Part shown: positions 10,708 through 22,623 of the stretch, piece after piece
Layout of the letters: every line of letters starts with the position of its first letter
Position numbering within the stretch: the stretch's first letter is position 1
NCBI GenBank assembly: GCA_017871115.1
Contig: JAFCIZ010000001.1
Span: forward strand, 477,501-541,500
Direction: 5' to 3'
Length of the DNA: 64,000 nt
Source: Cunninghamella blakesleeana
Taxonomy: Eukaryota; Mucoromycota; Mucoromycetes; Mucorales; Cunninghamellaceae
Translations under genes and position numbers: made by a program
Notes under the pieces: model-generated
Databases searched by the model: none
Told to the model about the DNA's origin: nothing
The model's input: the letters and a program-made list of their open reading frames with translations, nothing else

Positions 10708-13700
10708 ATGGAGTTAAATAAAGTACAACTATTAAATAAAGAATCAATACTTCAACCTAACTCAATAATAAAAAAAGAACAAGATATTCTTTCTACAACA
10801 AAAACAGAACTATGTAATCAACAAATTATAAATAAAGAAGATAATTATATCAACACATTAGTGGAGCGACGAAAGGGAACCCAGCTTTATTTAAAAAATA
10901 ATAATAATAATAATAATAGTAATCACAACCATAACGATAATCCAACTTCTACGCCACAAAGTACCAACAACTATTCAACCAATTCCATTTTAGCTCAAAT
11001 TGAGCGCCAAAATGCTTTATTAGAAAAAGACCCAAAAAGTATATCTATAGCTTCTAATGCATTAAAATGTCATTTTTCGACCGCACAAAAATTAGTATCC
11101 GATTGTCATTCTCCACCTCCTTCTGCGCCTCCTTTTTTTAATTCTCATAGTGATAGTAATAAAGATAACAATATTCACCACCATCATCTTAATAATTATC
11201 AACGTAATAATAATAATAATAATGATTGGGATTTTTGGCAATCCTTATTACAGGATCCTGTTCACATGACTCAAAAAACACCTCATTTATTATCAATGAA
11301 ACTCAGATCTGGTATTCCTTCTCACGTTCGAGGTCATATCTGGCAAACTATCTGTCAATCCGATTCTCTTCATTTAGAAACCGTCTATGGACAATTATGT
11401 AATGAACATTCTCCACATGAACGAATTATTCAAAGAGACTTGACAAGAACATTTCCTACTATTGATATGTTTCAACAAGAAAATGGAGATGGGCAATTGG
11501 CTATGCGTAGAATCTTGATTGCCTATAGTTTATATGATGGGGATGTTGGTTATTGTCAAGGATTAGCTTTTTTAGTGGGCCCGCTTTTAATGAATGTAAT
11601 TTTTAATAATAATAATAATAATAGTAATAATAATAAAGATAAGAAAAACTAATGTAATATATATATATTTGATAATTATTAGATGCCTGAAACTTCAGCT
11701 TTTTGTGTCTTTGTTAGGTACATAGATATATATAGATAAATAAAAATAAATAAATAAATAAAACAAAAAATAAATAGATTGACGATCATTTCTAGACTCA
11801 CTGGCTGACTTTTTATTATTAATAATGATTTCAATATAGATTAATGGAAACTTATGAAATGCGTACTATGTTTACACTAAATATGGAAGGTCTTCAATTA
11901 AGATTATATCAATTTTCATGCTTATTAAAAGAATTTTTACCTAAACTCTCAGCACACTTTGAACACCATTCTATCCATGCTGCCATGTATGCTTCTCAAT
12001 GGTTTCTTACCTTATTTGCTTACGCTTTCCCTATGGATTTAGTAACAAGAATTTATGACATTATCTTTTTAGAAGGAGCGGCAGAAACCATCATGCGTGT
12101 TGCTATAGCCATGTTACAACGATCAGAACATATTATATTACAAGAACAAGAATTTGAGCATCTCTTGGATTGTGTAACCACAAGAAAATTATGCGCTCCT
12201 TATAACGAAAATTGGTCCTTGGTCATTCAAGAAACTATGTCTCTTTCTAACGTTATTACCAAAGAAAAGTTGGATAGTTTAACCGATCAATATAACCAAC
12301 AAGGTCAGCAAGAAAAGAAAAAAACTGAACAAGTCCTTGCCAGCAGACTGGGTAACTTTTGGAGACGTAATCGTTCAACAAGAAGGAATAATAGCAACAG
12401 CAGCAATAATAAAAAAGGTGCCAATCATCCTGATCGATCTTCTATTGCTGGTCCCATCCATTCTATAAAGAAGAAAAAATCAAACGATCATAATGATGAA
12501 AAAGAAAAAGAAGAAAAAGGTTTGACTACTAATGAACTTAAAACTAAAAAATCAAGATATAGTTTACCAATAGACCCATCTCAATTGCCTGCTGAATTTG
12601 ATCTACCGCCTATACCTATAACATCAAATCATCAATCTACAACTACTGAAATTACTACAACACATAAAGAATTTGATTCTGAAGCAGTGATTCATGAGTT
12701 ATTACAAGCTTTAGAAGAATTACGGAAAGAACATAGTAAAACCATTGATGAATTGTTTGAAATTAAAATGGATAAACAAGATATCGAGAGCGAAAGGGAT
12801 GCTCTTAAACTAACTATTGTAGAATTAGAACGTAGATATTATACTCAGCAGCGATCTATTTATAATAATAACAATGATGATGATGATGATGTTCAAAATA
12901 ATACGGCATGCAGTCAACAGAAAATAACAACAACTAAAAAGTCACCATCATTAGATCTATCACCTTCTCCTTGTTCACCTTTACCACAATCTGATATTAA
13001 CCAGGATTGCCTTCCCTTAACATATATAAGTGATATGATTCACCCCAATAATAATAATAATCACAGTAATGATGAAAATGAAGACGATGATGATCAAGAA
13101 AATGCATCTACTTCTACCTTATCTTTATCTACCAATAGAACAGCTGCTACAACTATAAATGATGACGACGACGACGATGATAATGGAGAAGACATGAAAG
13201 CAGAAAATGAATTTTTAAGATCAGAACTTGTTAAAATTAAAGTAGATAATTTTGAAAAACAACAATATTGCGAAAAGTTAGAACAAGAAGTAGATAATTT
13301 ACAATCAAGATTAGACATGATGAATGAGGGGCAATTAAACTTGGCCGATAAATTAGTGGCCATGAAATCAGATATGGATGAACTATTACATAAAATGAAA
13401 CAACGAGAACTAAGTTGGAATGACTTAAAAAAGGAAAACGAGGACTTGACTCAAAAAATTATAAAACTAAACCAACATCAATCGTCCACCACTAATTACA
13501 CACTTGAAAAACAACAACAATGTCATAGTACATCTGAGTTATTATTATTAGATGACGGTGATGATAAAGATCAACCAGATAACCTAATTTTATCAACAAC
13601 AAAAGAAGAACAAGATAAAATTCATGATCATTCATTTGTAACTAATAATAATAATAATAATATCAGTAGCAATAATAATGCGCTTGGTAAATCAGGTTCA

Positions 13701-13763
13701 TTATATGGTAGGATGTGGCATGCACTTTCTCCAAAATCTCATAGTCTTAAAATATCCCAATAA
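10708..13763 (+). CDS. TBC-domain Rab GTPase-activating protein, Gyp5/EVI5 type
   Basis: Exons 10708-11595, 11683-11717 and 11840-13763 join in phase to 948 residues. The TBC domain starts near residue 200 (SGIPSHVRGHIWQ). It carries the arginine-finger motif IQRDLTRTFP with Arg247 and the glutamine finger in GYCQG at Gln284, so both catalytic residues for Rab GTP hydrolysis are present. The 35-nt middle exon encodes MPETSAFCVFV, a conserved part of the fold, so it cannot be skipped without breaking the frame. Downstream are Asn/Asp-rich low-complexity segments and two long coiled coils (about residues 565-620 and 730-825). The architecture of TBC then C-terminal coiled coil fits Gyp5/EVI5-like GAPs of Rabs in Golgi export; the Rab partner is inferred only. 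Confidence 0.85.
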
Positions 13764-14803
13764 TAATTATATTCCCCATGTATAACCTATCTTATATATT
13801 ATATCCCTTATTCTTTCTTTCTTATATATATATATGTATATATATATGTATATATCATGTATATATTTATTTCTATTTATTTTTTATTTAGTTTATTTTA
13901 TTATTGTTATTATTATTACATATCCTAAAAAACCAATACTTAAAATAAACGTTTTTCATTAAAAAAAGTCAATTATATATGTACACAAACTAGCTTATTT
14001 ATTTTAATTTATTATAAATGGAAATATAATTTCATATACCTATCAATTTTTATTTTATTTTGTATTATTAAAAATGATAAATATCTTATTAAATAGATCA
14101 CCAAATAAAGTAGATTAATAAAAAAGATTATAAACGTGTTGCACTGTATCTTCCATTTTAAAGGTAGAAAAGAGAAAATCGCATTATTCTATTCACCTAA
14201 AAAAGAATTCGACTGACTAGTATTTAAACCCCGGATCCCATTTTTAGATTGATCAACATAAATTATAGGCTATTAGAGCCTAATGATTTGTCACAAAATT
14301 TTACTATCTCACGCAATTTGGTTTCTTTTTTTTTTTTTCATTATAATTATTATTCAAACTTTTCTTTAATGGGAAAATATTACAAAACTTACTAATTTTT
14401 TTTTTATTTTTTTTAAAAAAATACTTGATTACTTTTACACATAAAAACCTTTTATAACTACAATATGTTTATTTACGAGTATGTATAAATATGCACTTTT
14501 TTTTATTTATTCATTAATATCTTCGCTATTAATAATATTAATAAATAAATAAATAAATAAAATAAAAAGAATTGCATCTTTATTATAATCATAAAGCACA
14601 TACAAGTTTTATTTTATTTTTATTTTTTCTAACATTTACTGATAGAGAAAAACAAGGTTTTAGTCAATGGGCGGAATTCAAACCTATCTATCCATTTTTG
14701 AAAATTTATAAAAAGGTTTAAACAAGGATCTTTTTTTCTTTCTTTCCATTTTTTTTCTTTCTCTTCTATATTATTATTAATTGTATATATTAAACAAAAT
14801 ATA
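13764..14803. other. Intergenic, promoter of the aldehyde dehydrogenase
   Basis: One kilobase between tandem genes. The left part is AT-repeat rich 3' flank. The right part has a CCCCGGATCCC island (14229-14239), a CGGAATTCAAA element (14672-14682), a TATA-like site and a T/C-rich leader (14731-14770). No additional gene seen. Confidence 0.5.
14704..14714 (+). promoter_or_regulatory. TATA-like element of ALDH gene
   Basis: TTTATAAAAA lies about 100 bp upstream of ATG 14804 and is followed by a pyrimidine-rich stretch, the usual layout for a strongly expressed fungal gene. Confidence 0.5.
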
Positions 14804-16846
14804 ATGGCTCAAGCTGATTTCCAAACTGCTACTTTACCAAGTGGTAAAACTCTTAAAGGTAAATTCTATCTTATTTATATAGTTATAATTAAACAAAAAA
14901 AAAAAGAAATATGGTGAAAAAAAGGAAAGAGAGGTTTGTTATTTGACATAGGCATAGTATAGAAATATAGTGTAAATTAACTTTTTTTTTCTTTTTTCCT
15001 TTCTTTATAATAGTTCATACTCATCTTTTCATTAACAATGAATTTGTACCAGGTAAAGGTCCTTTAATTGAAACTATTAATCCTACTACTGAAGAAGTCA
15101 TTGTTAAAGTTCACTCCGCTTCTGAAGAAGATGTCGATGCTGCTGTAGCTGCTGCTAACAAGGCTTTCAAGGATGTATGGAGAAAGGTCCCAGCTGCTGA
15201 CCGTGGTCTTTTATTAAACAAACTTGCTGATTTAATGGAACGTGATAAGGATGAATTGGCTACCTTAGAAGCTCTTGATAATGGTAAAGCTTTCCATATT
15301 GCTCGCGATGAAGATATTGCTGGTTCTATTGGTTGTTTCCGTTACTTTGCTGGCTGGGCCGATAAGATTCACGGTAATACTATTGAAACTACTTTTGATA
15401 AAGTCTGTTATACTAGACTTGAACCTATTGGTACTGTTGGTGCCATTACTCCGTAAGTATTATAATTTTAAAAAAAAGTTCTTTTTTTTACTATGATATC
15501 CTACCATTATTATTTTTAATTCTAACTTTTTAATTTTATTTATTCATTTTAGTTGGAATTATTCTATCATGATGCCTGTAAGTATGATGATATAATTATA
15601 ATTATTATTATTATTATTTTTTAAAAAAAAAAAACATTTTACTTATAATTATTTATGTACGTAGGCATGGAAATTGGCTCCTGCTTTAGCTGCTGGTAAC
15701 ACAAGTAAGTATACCTAACAACAAACATAAAAAACTATTTAAAGTTTTCTCACGTACTAATTATGGTATTCTTATTTTTTTTTTTTTTAATCACTATAGT
15801 TGTCCTTAAGACTTCCGAAATCACACCTTTAGGTATGCTTAAGGTTGCTGAACTTATTGCTGAAGCTGGTTTCCCTCCCGTAAGTAATTAGCTATTTTAA
15901 AAATAAATAAAAAATAAATAGGAAAGGAAAAAAAAAAAAAAAAAAGATGGATGATCATAAATATTTACATAATATTGTCTTTTTCATTTAGGGTGTTGTA
16001 AATATTATTACCGGTTATGGTCATATTACTGGTAATAGACTTACCACTCATCCTGGTATTCACAAGATGGCCTTCACTGGTTCTACTGCTACTGGTCGCC
16101 GTGTCATGGATGGATCCGTTAAGAGTAATCTTAAGAAAGTACAATTAGAATTAGGTGGTAAATCTGCTCAAATTGTATGTGCTGATGCTGATCTCCAAAA
16201 TGCTGCTGTTCAATCCTGTGCTGGTATTTTCAATAATCACGGACAAAGTTGTAACGCTGGTACTCGTATCTTAGTCCAAGAATCTGTCTTTGACAAATTC
16301 ATTGAATTATTTATTGCCCAAGCTAAGAAAATCAAAGTTGGTGATCCTTTCGATCCCGAAGTCAGCCAAGGTCCTCAAATCAACAAAGCTCAATTTGATA
16401 AGATTTTAGATTATATTGAAATTGGTAAGAAGGAAGGTGCCAAATTAGCTCTTGGTGGTAAACGTATTGGTAATAAAGGTTACTTTGTAGAACCTACCGT
16501 CTTTGTTGGTTGTAACAATAACATGCGTGTCATGCGTGAAGAAATCTTCGGTCCAGTTGTTTGTATCTCAACCTTTAAAACCGTTGAAGAAGCCATTGAA
16601 ATTGCTAACGATTCTGATTATGGTTTAGCTGGTGGTGTCTACACAACAAACATTGAAACTGGTCTTATTGTTTCCAATGAATTAGAAGCTGGTACCATTT
16701 GGGTTAACTGTTATGATGTCTTTGATCAATCTACTCCCTTCGGTGGTTATAAACAATCTGGTTTTGGAAAGGAATTAGGTTTAGATTCTTTGAAAGAATA
16801 TTCTAACGTCAAGAGTGTTAAGATTCAATTGACCTCTCGCCTGTAA
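14804..16846 (+). CDS. NAD(P)-dependent aldehyde dehydrogenase
   Basis: Six exons (14804-14858, 15014-15452, 15553-15577, 15665-15704, 15800-15879, 15992-16846) give 497 residues, the normal family length. It oxidises aldehydes such as acetaldehyde to acids with NAD(P)+. Key residues are in place: Asn167 of PWN, Lys190 in VLKTSE, the FTGST nucleotide loop (241-245), general base Glu266 in ELGGK, and nucleophile Cys300 in GQSCNAGTR. No presequence is evident, so it is probably cytosolic. The PWN motif and the next segment are split by tiny exons of 25 and 40 nt. Codon use is less AT-biased than its neighbours (many GCT, GGT and GTC), a sign of high expression. The gene converges with the next gene on the minus strand. 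Confidence 0.93.
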
Positions 16847-16904
16847 ATCATAAATATATAGTAAAAAATAACAATAGTAATAATATTAAGCAAATATATC
16901 AATA

Positions 16905-16942
<38 letters not shown>

Positions 16943-17465
16943 TCAAATATATCAATAAAAAAAATCAGAAAAACGTAAAGCAATGCAAAAAAAAAGTAAA
17001 AAAAAAAAAGAATAGGAAAACGAAGTGAATAATAACAATAATAATCTTTTTCTATTATTTGTTTTATTAGTCCTTAGTTCTATGTAGTTTAGTTCCCTAT
17101 GTTTTGTTTCAAGCCTTTCTATATGTATATGTTCATATTTTTTAATAAATTTTTTCATTATTATCATGTTTCAAAAAAAAAATCACAATTTATTATTATT
17201 CATGATGGAAAGAAAAAAATAATCAAACTTGTTATATTTTAAAAAATAAAAATAAAAGAGTGGTAATTTATTATGCATACGTACTAGAAAGAAAAAAAAA
17301 AGCATCAATAAATAAAAAATTGTAATAACAAAATATGTAAGAAAAAAAATATAATGATTGGAAAAAAAATGTATATAGTAAAAATGAGCTTGGTATGGAA
17401 TGATAATAATTGCAAAAGAGGTTTCGGTTTATAGTATCATTATTTTTATATGTAAAAAAAAAAGA
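16847..17465. repeat. Convergent 3' region with AT repeat
   Basis: Between the stops of the ALDH gene and the minus-strand coiled-coil gene. It holds a TA/GTATA repeat (16902-16943) and A-rich DNA. No supported gene; a minus-strand 71-codon frame here is low-complexity. Confidence 0.45.
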
Positions 17466-19250
17466 TTAAACATCTTCAACTAAAACTTTAGCAGGTAACA
17501 AAACATTATCATCTTCATCAATAAAGAGAGGGCTTGAAACAAAAGTAACTTTTCGATCATAAGAAATATTATTATCCGTATTATTGCTATTTTTTATTTC
17601 TTGACCAATAATTTCCATGATATCTTGATCATAAAGAGACCCTTCCACAATTGGCTGCACTACAATATCAGCTTCTCCGCCATGTAATTCTAAAGAAAGA
17701 TATCTACTCCAATGCAAGACATTATTCCATAATATATCATCTACAATAGGAGGTGCATCTGATTTTGTCATAGAATGTTTTTCCAAGATAGTACATAGCT
17801 GGTCAGTTAACACTGTTTTCATATGTTCAAAATATTCTTTAGTAGCTGGGTTTAATGATAATGATTGAACTGTTTGACGACGATACCACTTAGCAAAGCT
17901 AGCGCCCAAAGTAGATTGAAATCGACGTAATTGATCGCGATAGGCTGTATTCAAAAGATCTTGTTTATCTGTCCCAAAAGGTAAGGTAATTAAATATTTT
18001 TCTGTGATTGCACTAAATAATTCCTTTTCTAATAATAATTGCCACTGTTCATCCACAGTTTCTTTTATAAATTGATTAATATTGTCCACAAGGCTATTTA
18101 GCACGTCTTTGATACCATGTGCGTAAGTTCCTAAAGAAATAGTAGTAGTAGTAGTGGTAGTGATAGTAGTAGCTGTAGTATTCATTAAAGATTCATGCTC
18201 ATTAAGTGAAAGTTGTTGTTGTTGTTGCGGCGATTTAGTCATTACTATTTTATTATTATCATCTTCATTCTGATTATTATTACTATTATTACCGTTATCC
18301 CGGTCATCCATAATCCCAGTTGTAAGGTTGATTGCCTTATCAAAATCTTCTTTACTGCATTCTGTTAAACTTCTTAATTCATCTATAATTTGAGCTTGGT
18401 GTTTTTGTTGCATACGAAGAGTTTGTATTTGAGAGTGTAAAATATCGTTTTCTTCTAATAGTTCCATATATGATTTGATGATAGGTGTAAAGGAAGGTTG
18501 GGGTTGAGGAGGCGCACTAATAGAATCGTTTACAACACTGTGGTGTTGGCGTTGACGATAACGACGTTGATAATGCTTATCTAATGATGAATGGTCATGT
18601 GAATGATGATGATGGCGGTGGTGGTGGTGGTGATGATCGTGATTATTATTATTATTATCCTTGTCGTCTTTATTTTTAATATCCTGTTTCTTTTTGTTTC
18701 GATTACCATCTCTATCACTTTCAATATCAGTTTCCGTATTAGCGTCGTCATCATCATCTTCTTCATCTTCTTCGTCTTCTTCCTCGCTATCATCGAAATC
18801 AATAGCCGAACGTGTACCGTCATCACCAAATTCAGCAGCAATAGATCTTGAATGTTTATCATCCTCATCACCAGTTACTGTACTAATATGGTCGTCTAAA
18901 TCAAGTACGGTTTCCATAGGCGGTAATCCAAGTTGCTGTTCTTCATCATCGTTATTTCTACTACCACCATTGCTATTATTATGAAGAGAAAGTCCTACTA
19001 ATCCACCACTAATACCTTGTGAACTAATGATAGATTCTTGATCATCAATAGTTGCTGCTACGCTCCAAGTGTCTGTATCTCGTTGACGTGTTGTAGACAT
19101 ATCTAGTACATCTAGCAAATCCGTTTTTCGTAATGAAGTATAACGCGGATTAGTACCTTCTGATAAAGTATTACTATTTCTTTGTTGTCGAATAGAAGAC
19201 GAAGCTGAAGAATCTTTTTCACTACCATCAAATGAAGATATTGAACTCAT
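17466..19250 (-). CDS. Large disordered coiled-coil protein, unknown function
   Basis: A single exon of 594 residues, starting at ATG 19250. Layout: a Ser/Thr-rich disordered start (1-110), an acidic block (about 150-182), a His-rich patch alternating with Asp and Arg (204-222), a predicted coiled coil with ELLEENDILHSQIQTLRMQQ (258-297), an Asn/Gln/Thr-rich linker, and an ordered alpha-helical domain (about 374-545) with many aromatic and Leu residues (SFAKWYRRQTVQSL, VLHWSRYLSLELHGG). The C-terminus is again acidic and ends KVLVEDV. I do not recognise the ordered domain. The neighbour downstream is the converging ALDH gene, which says nothing about role. Confidence 0.8.
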   Translation of the reverse strand: MSSISSFDGSEKDSSASSSIRQQRNSNTLSEGTNPRYTSLRKTDLLDVLDMSTTRQRDTDTWSVAATIDDQESIISSQGISGGLVGLSLHNNSNGGSRNNDDEEQQLGLPPMETVLDLDDHISTVTGDEDDKHSRSIAAEFGDDGTRSAIDFDDSEEEDEEDEEDDDDDANTETDIESDRDGNRNKKKQDIKNKDDKDNNNNNHDHHHHHHRHHHHSHDHSSLDKHYQRRYRQRQHHSVVNDSISAPPQPQPSFTPIIKSYMELLEENDILHSQIQTLRMQQKHQAQIIDELRSLTECSKEDFDKAINLTTGIMDDRDNGNNSNNNQNEDDNNKIVMTKSPQQQQQLSLNEHESLMNTTATTITTTTTTTISLGTYAHGIKDVLNSLVDNINQFIKETVDEQWQLLLEKELFSAITEKYLITLPFGTDKQDLLNTAYRDQLRRFQSTLGASFAKWYRRQTVQSLSLNPATKEYFEHMKTVLTDQLCTILEKHSMTKSDAPPIVDDILWNNVLHWSRYLSLELHGGEADIVVQPIVEGSLYDQDIMEIIGQEIKNSNNTDNNISYDRKVTFVSSPLFIDEDDNVLLPAKVLVEDV

Positions 19251-19287
19251 TATTTAGAAATAAATAATCTAGTGGTGTAAATATACG

Positions 19288-19323
<36 letters not shown>

Positions 19324-19874
19324 TATAAAAGAAAAAGATAAAAATAAAAAAGATAAAAATCAGAAACTTTTTATGTCCAAAAAAAAAAAAGAAAATCAAA
19401 GTCAGACTATTTTCAATCTTATTTCTTTTTTTTTAAAAATAGCAATCAAATACATTTTTTTCTTTCTTTCTTTTTTTTTTTTACTTTACTTCTTTGGTTT
19501 TTGTACGTCATTTAACTTTTAAAAAAACGACAAAAAAAGATAGCTATTTTACAGCCAATTTAACTACTATATTAAAAAAATATAACTGTCGTCCCACATT
19601 TTTAGGCGGATCTATATGCACATAAATAACCTTGTTATTTAAATCCAGATCTTTTTTTTTTTTTTTGCTTTATACTACCATTGATATTTTAAATCACCAC
19701 AATAGCAAAAATTGAACATCAAATAATCTTCTTTTTTTAATTTAAAAAAAAGGGCAAATACCACTTTATAAAACGAAAAAATATATAAATATTGATTGGT
19801 CATTTATAAATTATGGTTTTACAGAAACCACAGCATTTTTATAGATATATGAATTTGTATTCACTCATCTCTTT

Positions 19875-19909
<35 letters not shown>

Positions 19910-20788
19910 TTAATAATAATAATAATCTTTATATCTCTTTCTATTTCTTTTTTCCATTATTTTATTTAGTAAACATTTGAGATATATATACGTAGTATAT
20001 CGTTACTTTTTATCCTAATATTTTTTAAAAAAAAAAGAATATAAATGCTTTTACTGAGATTTAAATATTTCCATATTTATATGAGAAACTTTTTATAAAT
20101 AAATATTTATATATATACATTCTGCATAAAGCTATTTATTTCACACAATAAAATCGTAATTTTTTTATATTCGCTAATTGGATACTTGGACATAAGGATA
20201 CAAATAAGAAATATGATCAATCATATTTCTTATTTTACATTCGATTGTCTCAACTAATTCTGTTAGAATTTATTTCTGTACACGATATCAAGTTATTACA
20301 CTACAATATATAAATACAAATAGGTAATAGTAATAAAGTAATATTTATCATAAAAAATAACCCTTAATATAATATGTAATTCATTTTATTTAAACACTAG
20401 TTGATTAATAAAACATTAAAGAAGAAAGAAGCAAACTCTACCTATAAAAAAAATTATTATGTATGCAGGATTCCCTTTTATAGACTCCAAAACATCACAT
20501 TCTTGTGTTGAAAGGAATTCTAAATCTCATAGAGTGGGTGTCTGTAGTAATACCAAAAAAAGAAAAATTTGAAAAAAAAAAAAAAAAAAAAATGGGTCAA
20601 GTAGTTTTTTTTAATCTGGTTTAACCAGTTTTTTTTATTGTTTTATAATTTTATAATTTTTTTTAAATTGTTTTTGTTTTAAAACTTGGTAAAAGATAAA
20701 AATATATATACTAAAAGTAAAAATAAAATATTAAGTATATGTTGGTTCAATAATAATATATATATATATATATATTTCAATATATAGT
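19251..20788. other. Long intergenic region with a perfect palindrome
   Basis: About 1.5 kb upstream of the coiled-coil gene and downstream of the PB1-like gene (both minus strand). It contains TA repeats (19293-19318), a 27-nt poly-T (about 19880-19906), a perfect 16-bp inverted repeat (20202-20235) and an A-tract (20573-20591). No coding frame is supported. Confidence 0.5.
20202..20235. repeat. Perfect 16-bp inverted repeat, 2-nt loop
   Basis: The left arm AAATAAGAAATATGAT and right arm ATCATATTTCTTATTT are exact reverse complements separated by CA. It lies about 560 bp beyond the stop of the PB1-like gene. It could fold as a cruciform or RNA hairpin; its role is unknown. Confidence 0.8.
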
Positions 20789-22231
20789 TTAGCATTTTTT
20801 TGAATCACCAAGGTTCATTTGGCTAAAAGATGCTTCCATATAACCGGGAGGAGGAGGTGGTGGTGGCATGTGTTGATGATGTTGGTGACGGTGATGATGA
20901 TGATCAAATTCAAAACCAGGAAAAGGTGGGTGGGGATGGTGACCAAAACCAAAAGGAAAAGATGGTGCTTGATGTGGAGGAGCTGGATGATGAGAGTGAC
21001 GATGATGGCGACGGCCATGTCGTTTTTTATGATGTTTTATATGCTCATATCCATCAAAAGCATGTTCACGTCTATACTGTTTTGCAAAAGATTTCCAAAA
21101 TTTTGCTTGCATTCTTGGACTAAATTCTTTATTGTTCTTATTTTTATCACGAAACGATTGTTTTTCATTTTCATCATCACTTGAATCGCTACTGCTACTA
21201 CTGCTACTAGAATGGCTATCGCTGGTGGATTCATGTTCATTATAATTACTAGTTGTATAGCAAGAAAGTGATTTTCGATGTTGTTGTTGTTGTTGCAATT
21301 GCTGCAAATAATAATCTTTCATTCTCATTTTCATAGCTTTTTTACAATGCTTAGACATACCAAGCCATCCACCAAAAGGATGTTCACCAGTAAAAGGACC
21401 AGAACAAGGATTTTCACGATTTTTTCCTTTTTCATTAGAACAGCTTTTTTCTTGAGAAGATGAAGATGGTGAACCAAAATTATTAAATATGTTGGACCAA
21501 AATTCAAAGGGGCCACCAGATGAGGGAGAAGGAGGATAAGGACCACGCTGGTGGTGGTGATGATGGTGATGGTGGTGATGGCGACCACGTCCAGGATGAG
21601 GAGATGCCATTAAATAATCACCAATATCTTGAGGAAGTGAAGCAATAAAATCACGGCGTTGTTTTCTACCATGAGAAGAAGGTGGTGCAGAATGATTACG
21701 TTCAGCATAATGAGTTAACCATTGGTCCAAAGATGATATGATGGCTACATTAGGTTGAAGAGTAAGTGCATGTGAAAACCTACCAGTTAGCATACTGATG
21801 TAAGGGTCGCTTTGAACTAATTCGTGATGTTTGTCCATTAATTTTCCCCATTCATGAAAAGTAGTTGCGTAATCCGATGGTTTATCATTACTGGTATTAT
21901 CTGAAGGTATATTAGTTTTATTTAATTCAGGAGTAAATACCCATCCATTAACTAAATTATCGTTATCTTGACCGTAATAAATTGTTACTTGGGTTTGTTT
22001 CATATCATCCAAACTAATGAGTAGATTTTCAAAATCTTGAGCTTCCACCAAGTATTTTCTATTTTTTTCTTTGTCAAAGTAGTGAATAGAGTAGTTGGTA
22101 TTATTGTTATCTATTGAAAGTCTTTCATTTAAAATTCCAATAAAATTAGTCCAATTACAGAGTTGTTTAGCCAACGTAAGAGTTTGATCTTCACCATTTT
22201 TGTTTATAGTGAAAGTATAGGATGTTGCCAT
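20789..22231 (-). CDS. PB1-like domain protein with His-rich tracts
   Basis: A single exon of 480 residues from ATG 22231. Residues about 3-88 have the spacing of a PB1/ubiquitin-like fold: two short beta strands (YTFTINKNGEDQTLTL), a helix (NWTNFIGILNERL), then IHYFDKEKNRKYLVEAQDFENLL, close to the acidic DxD-type OPCA motif of PB1 domains, which mediate head-to-tail pairing. Downstream are one small helical region (118-215), then His tracts (about 216-227, 395-415 and 446-460), Ser-rich and Gln-rich runs, and a Pro/Gly/His tail. Long His runs could bind Zn or Ni or drive condensation. A basic region with KHCKKAMKMRMK precedes the Ser tract. No catalytic domain is seen. The PB1 call rests on pattern only. 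Confidence 0.7.
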   Translation of the reverse strand: MATSYTFTINKNGEDQTLTLAKQLCNWTNFIGILNERLSIDNNNTNYSIHYFDKEKNRKYLVEAQDFENLLISLDDMKQTQVTIYYGQDNDNLVNGWVFTPELNKTNIPSDNTSNDKPSDYATTFHEWGKLMDKHHELVQSDPYISMLTGRFSHALTLQPNVAIISSLDQWLTHYAERNHSAPPSSHGRKQRRDFIASLPQDIGDYLMASPHPGRGRHHHHHHHHHHQRGPYPPSPSSGGPFEFWSNIFNNFGSPSSSSQEKSCSNEKGKNRENPCSGPFTGEHPFGGWLGMSKHCKKAMKMRMKDYYLQQLQQQQQHRKSLSCYTTSNYNEHESTSDSHSSSSSSSSDSSDDENEKQSFRDKNKNNKEFSPRMQAKFWKSFAKQYRREHAFDGYEHIKHHKKRHGRRHHRHSHHPAPPHQAPSFPFGFGHHPHPPFPGFEFDHHHHRHQHHQHMPPPPPPPGYMEASFSQMNLGDSKKC

Positions 22232-22623
22232 TTTTAAAATAAAATTGTGTATTAAAATAAAATAAAATAAAAAATAATAAAAAAAAAGGATTAAAAAAGC
22301 AAAAATTAAACCTCTTTTATACCTTCTTTTATTTTTAATTTCTTAGCATGAATTGACAAGATATCTCTTCAAATCTTGGCATCTTTTTTTTTTCTTTCCT
22401 ATTTTTTTTTTTTTTTTTGATCTGTATAAATTAATGCCGTAGTCCCGTTTGCCCGCGCTTTAATTATTGCCGATACTCCGCACCATTTTTATAGCGATTT
22501 TCCCCACCTAACTAATTTTTCTTTTTTTTGATTATTTTTCTCTGAAGTTATATACAATTTATTAATTTTTTTTAAAAAAGTTACTATAATATACTATTGC
22601 TGTAAATGATGTATTGAAATAAT
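22232..22623. other. Upstream region of PB1-like gene with GC-rich island
   Basis: Contains a small GC-rich island (22436-22506: CCCGTTTGCCCGCGC and CTCCGCACC), unusual in this AT-rich window and so a likely regulatory site, plus poly-T tracts. It also includes the 3' flank of TFB2. Confidence 0.45.
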
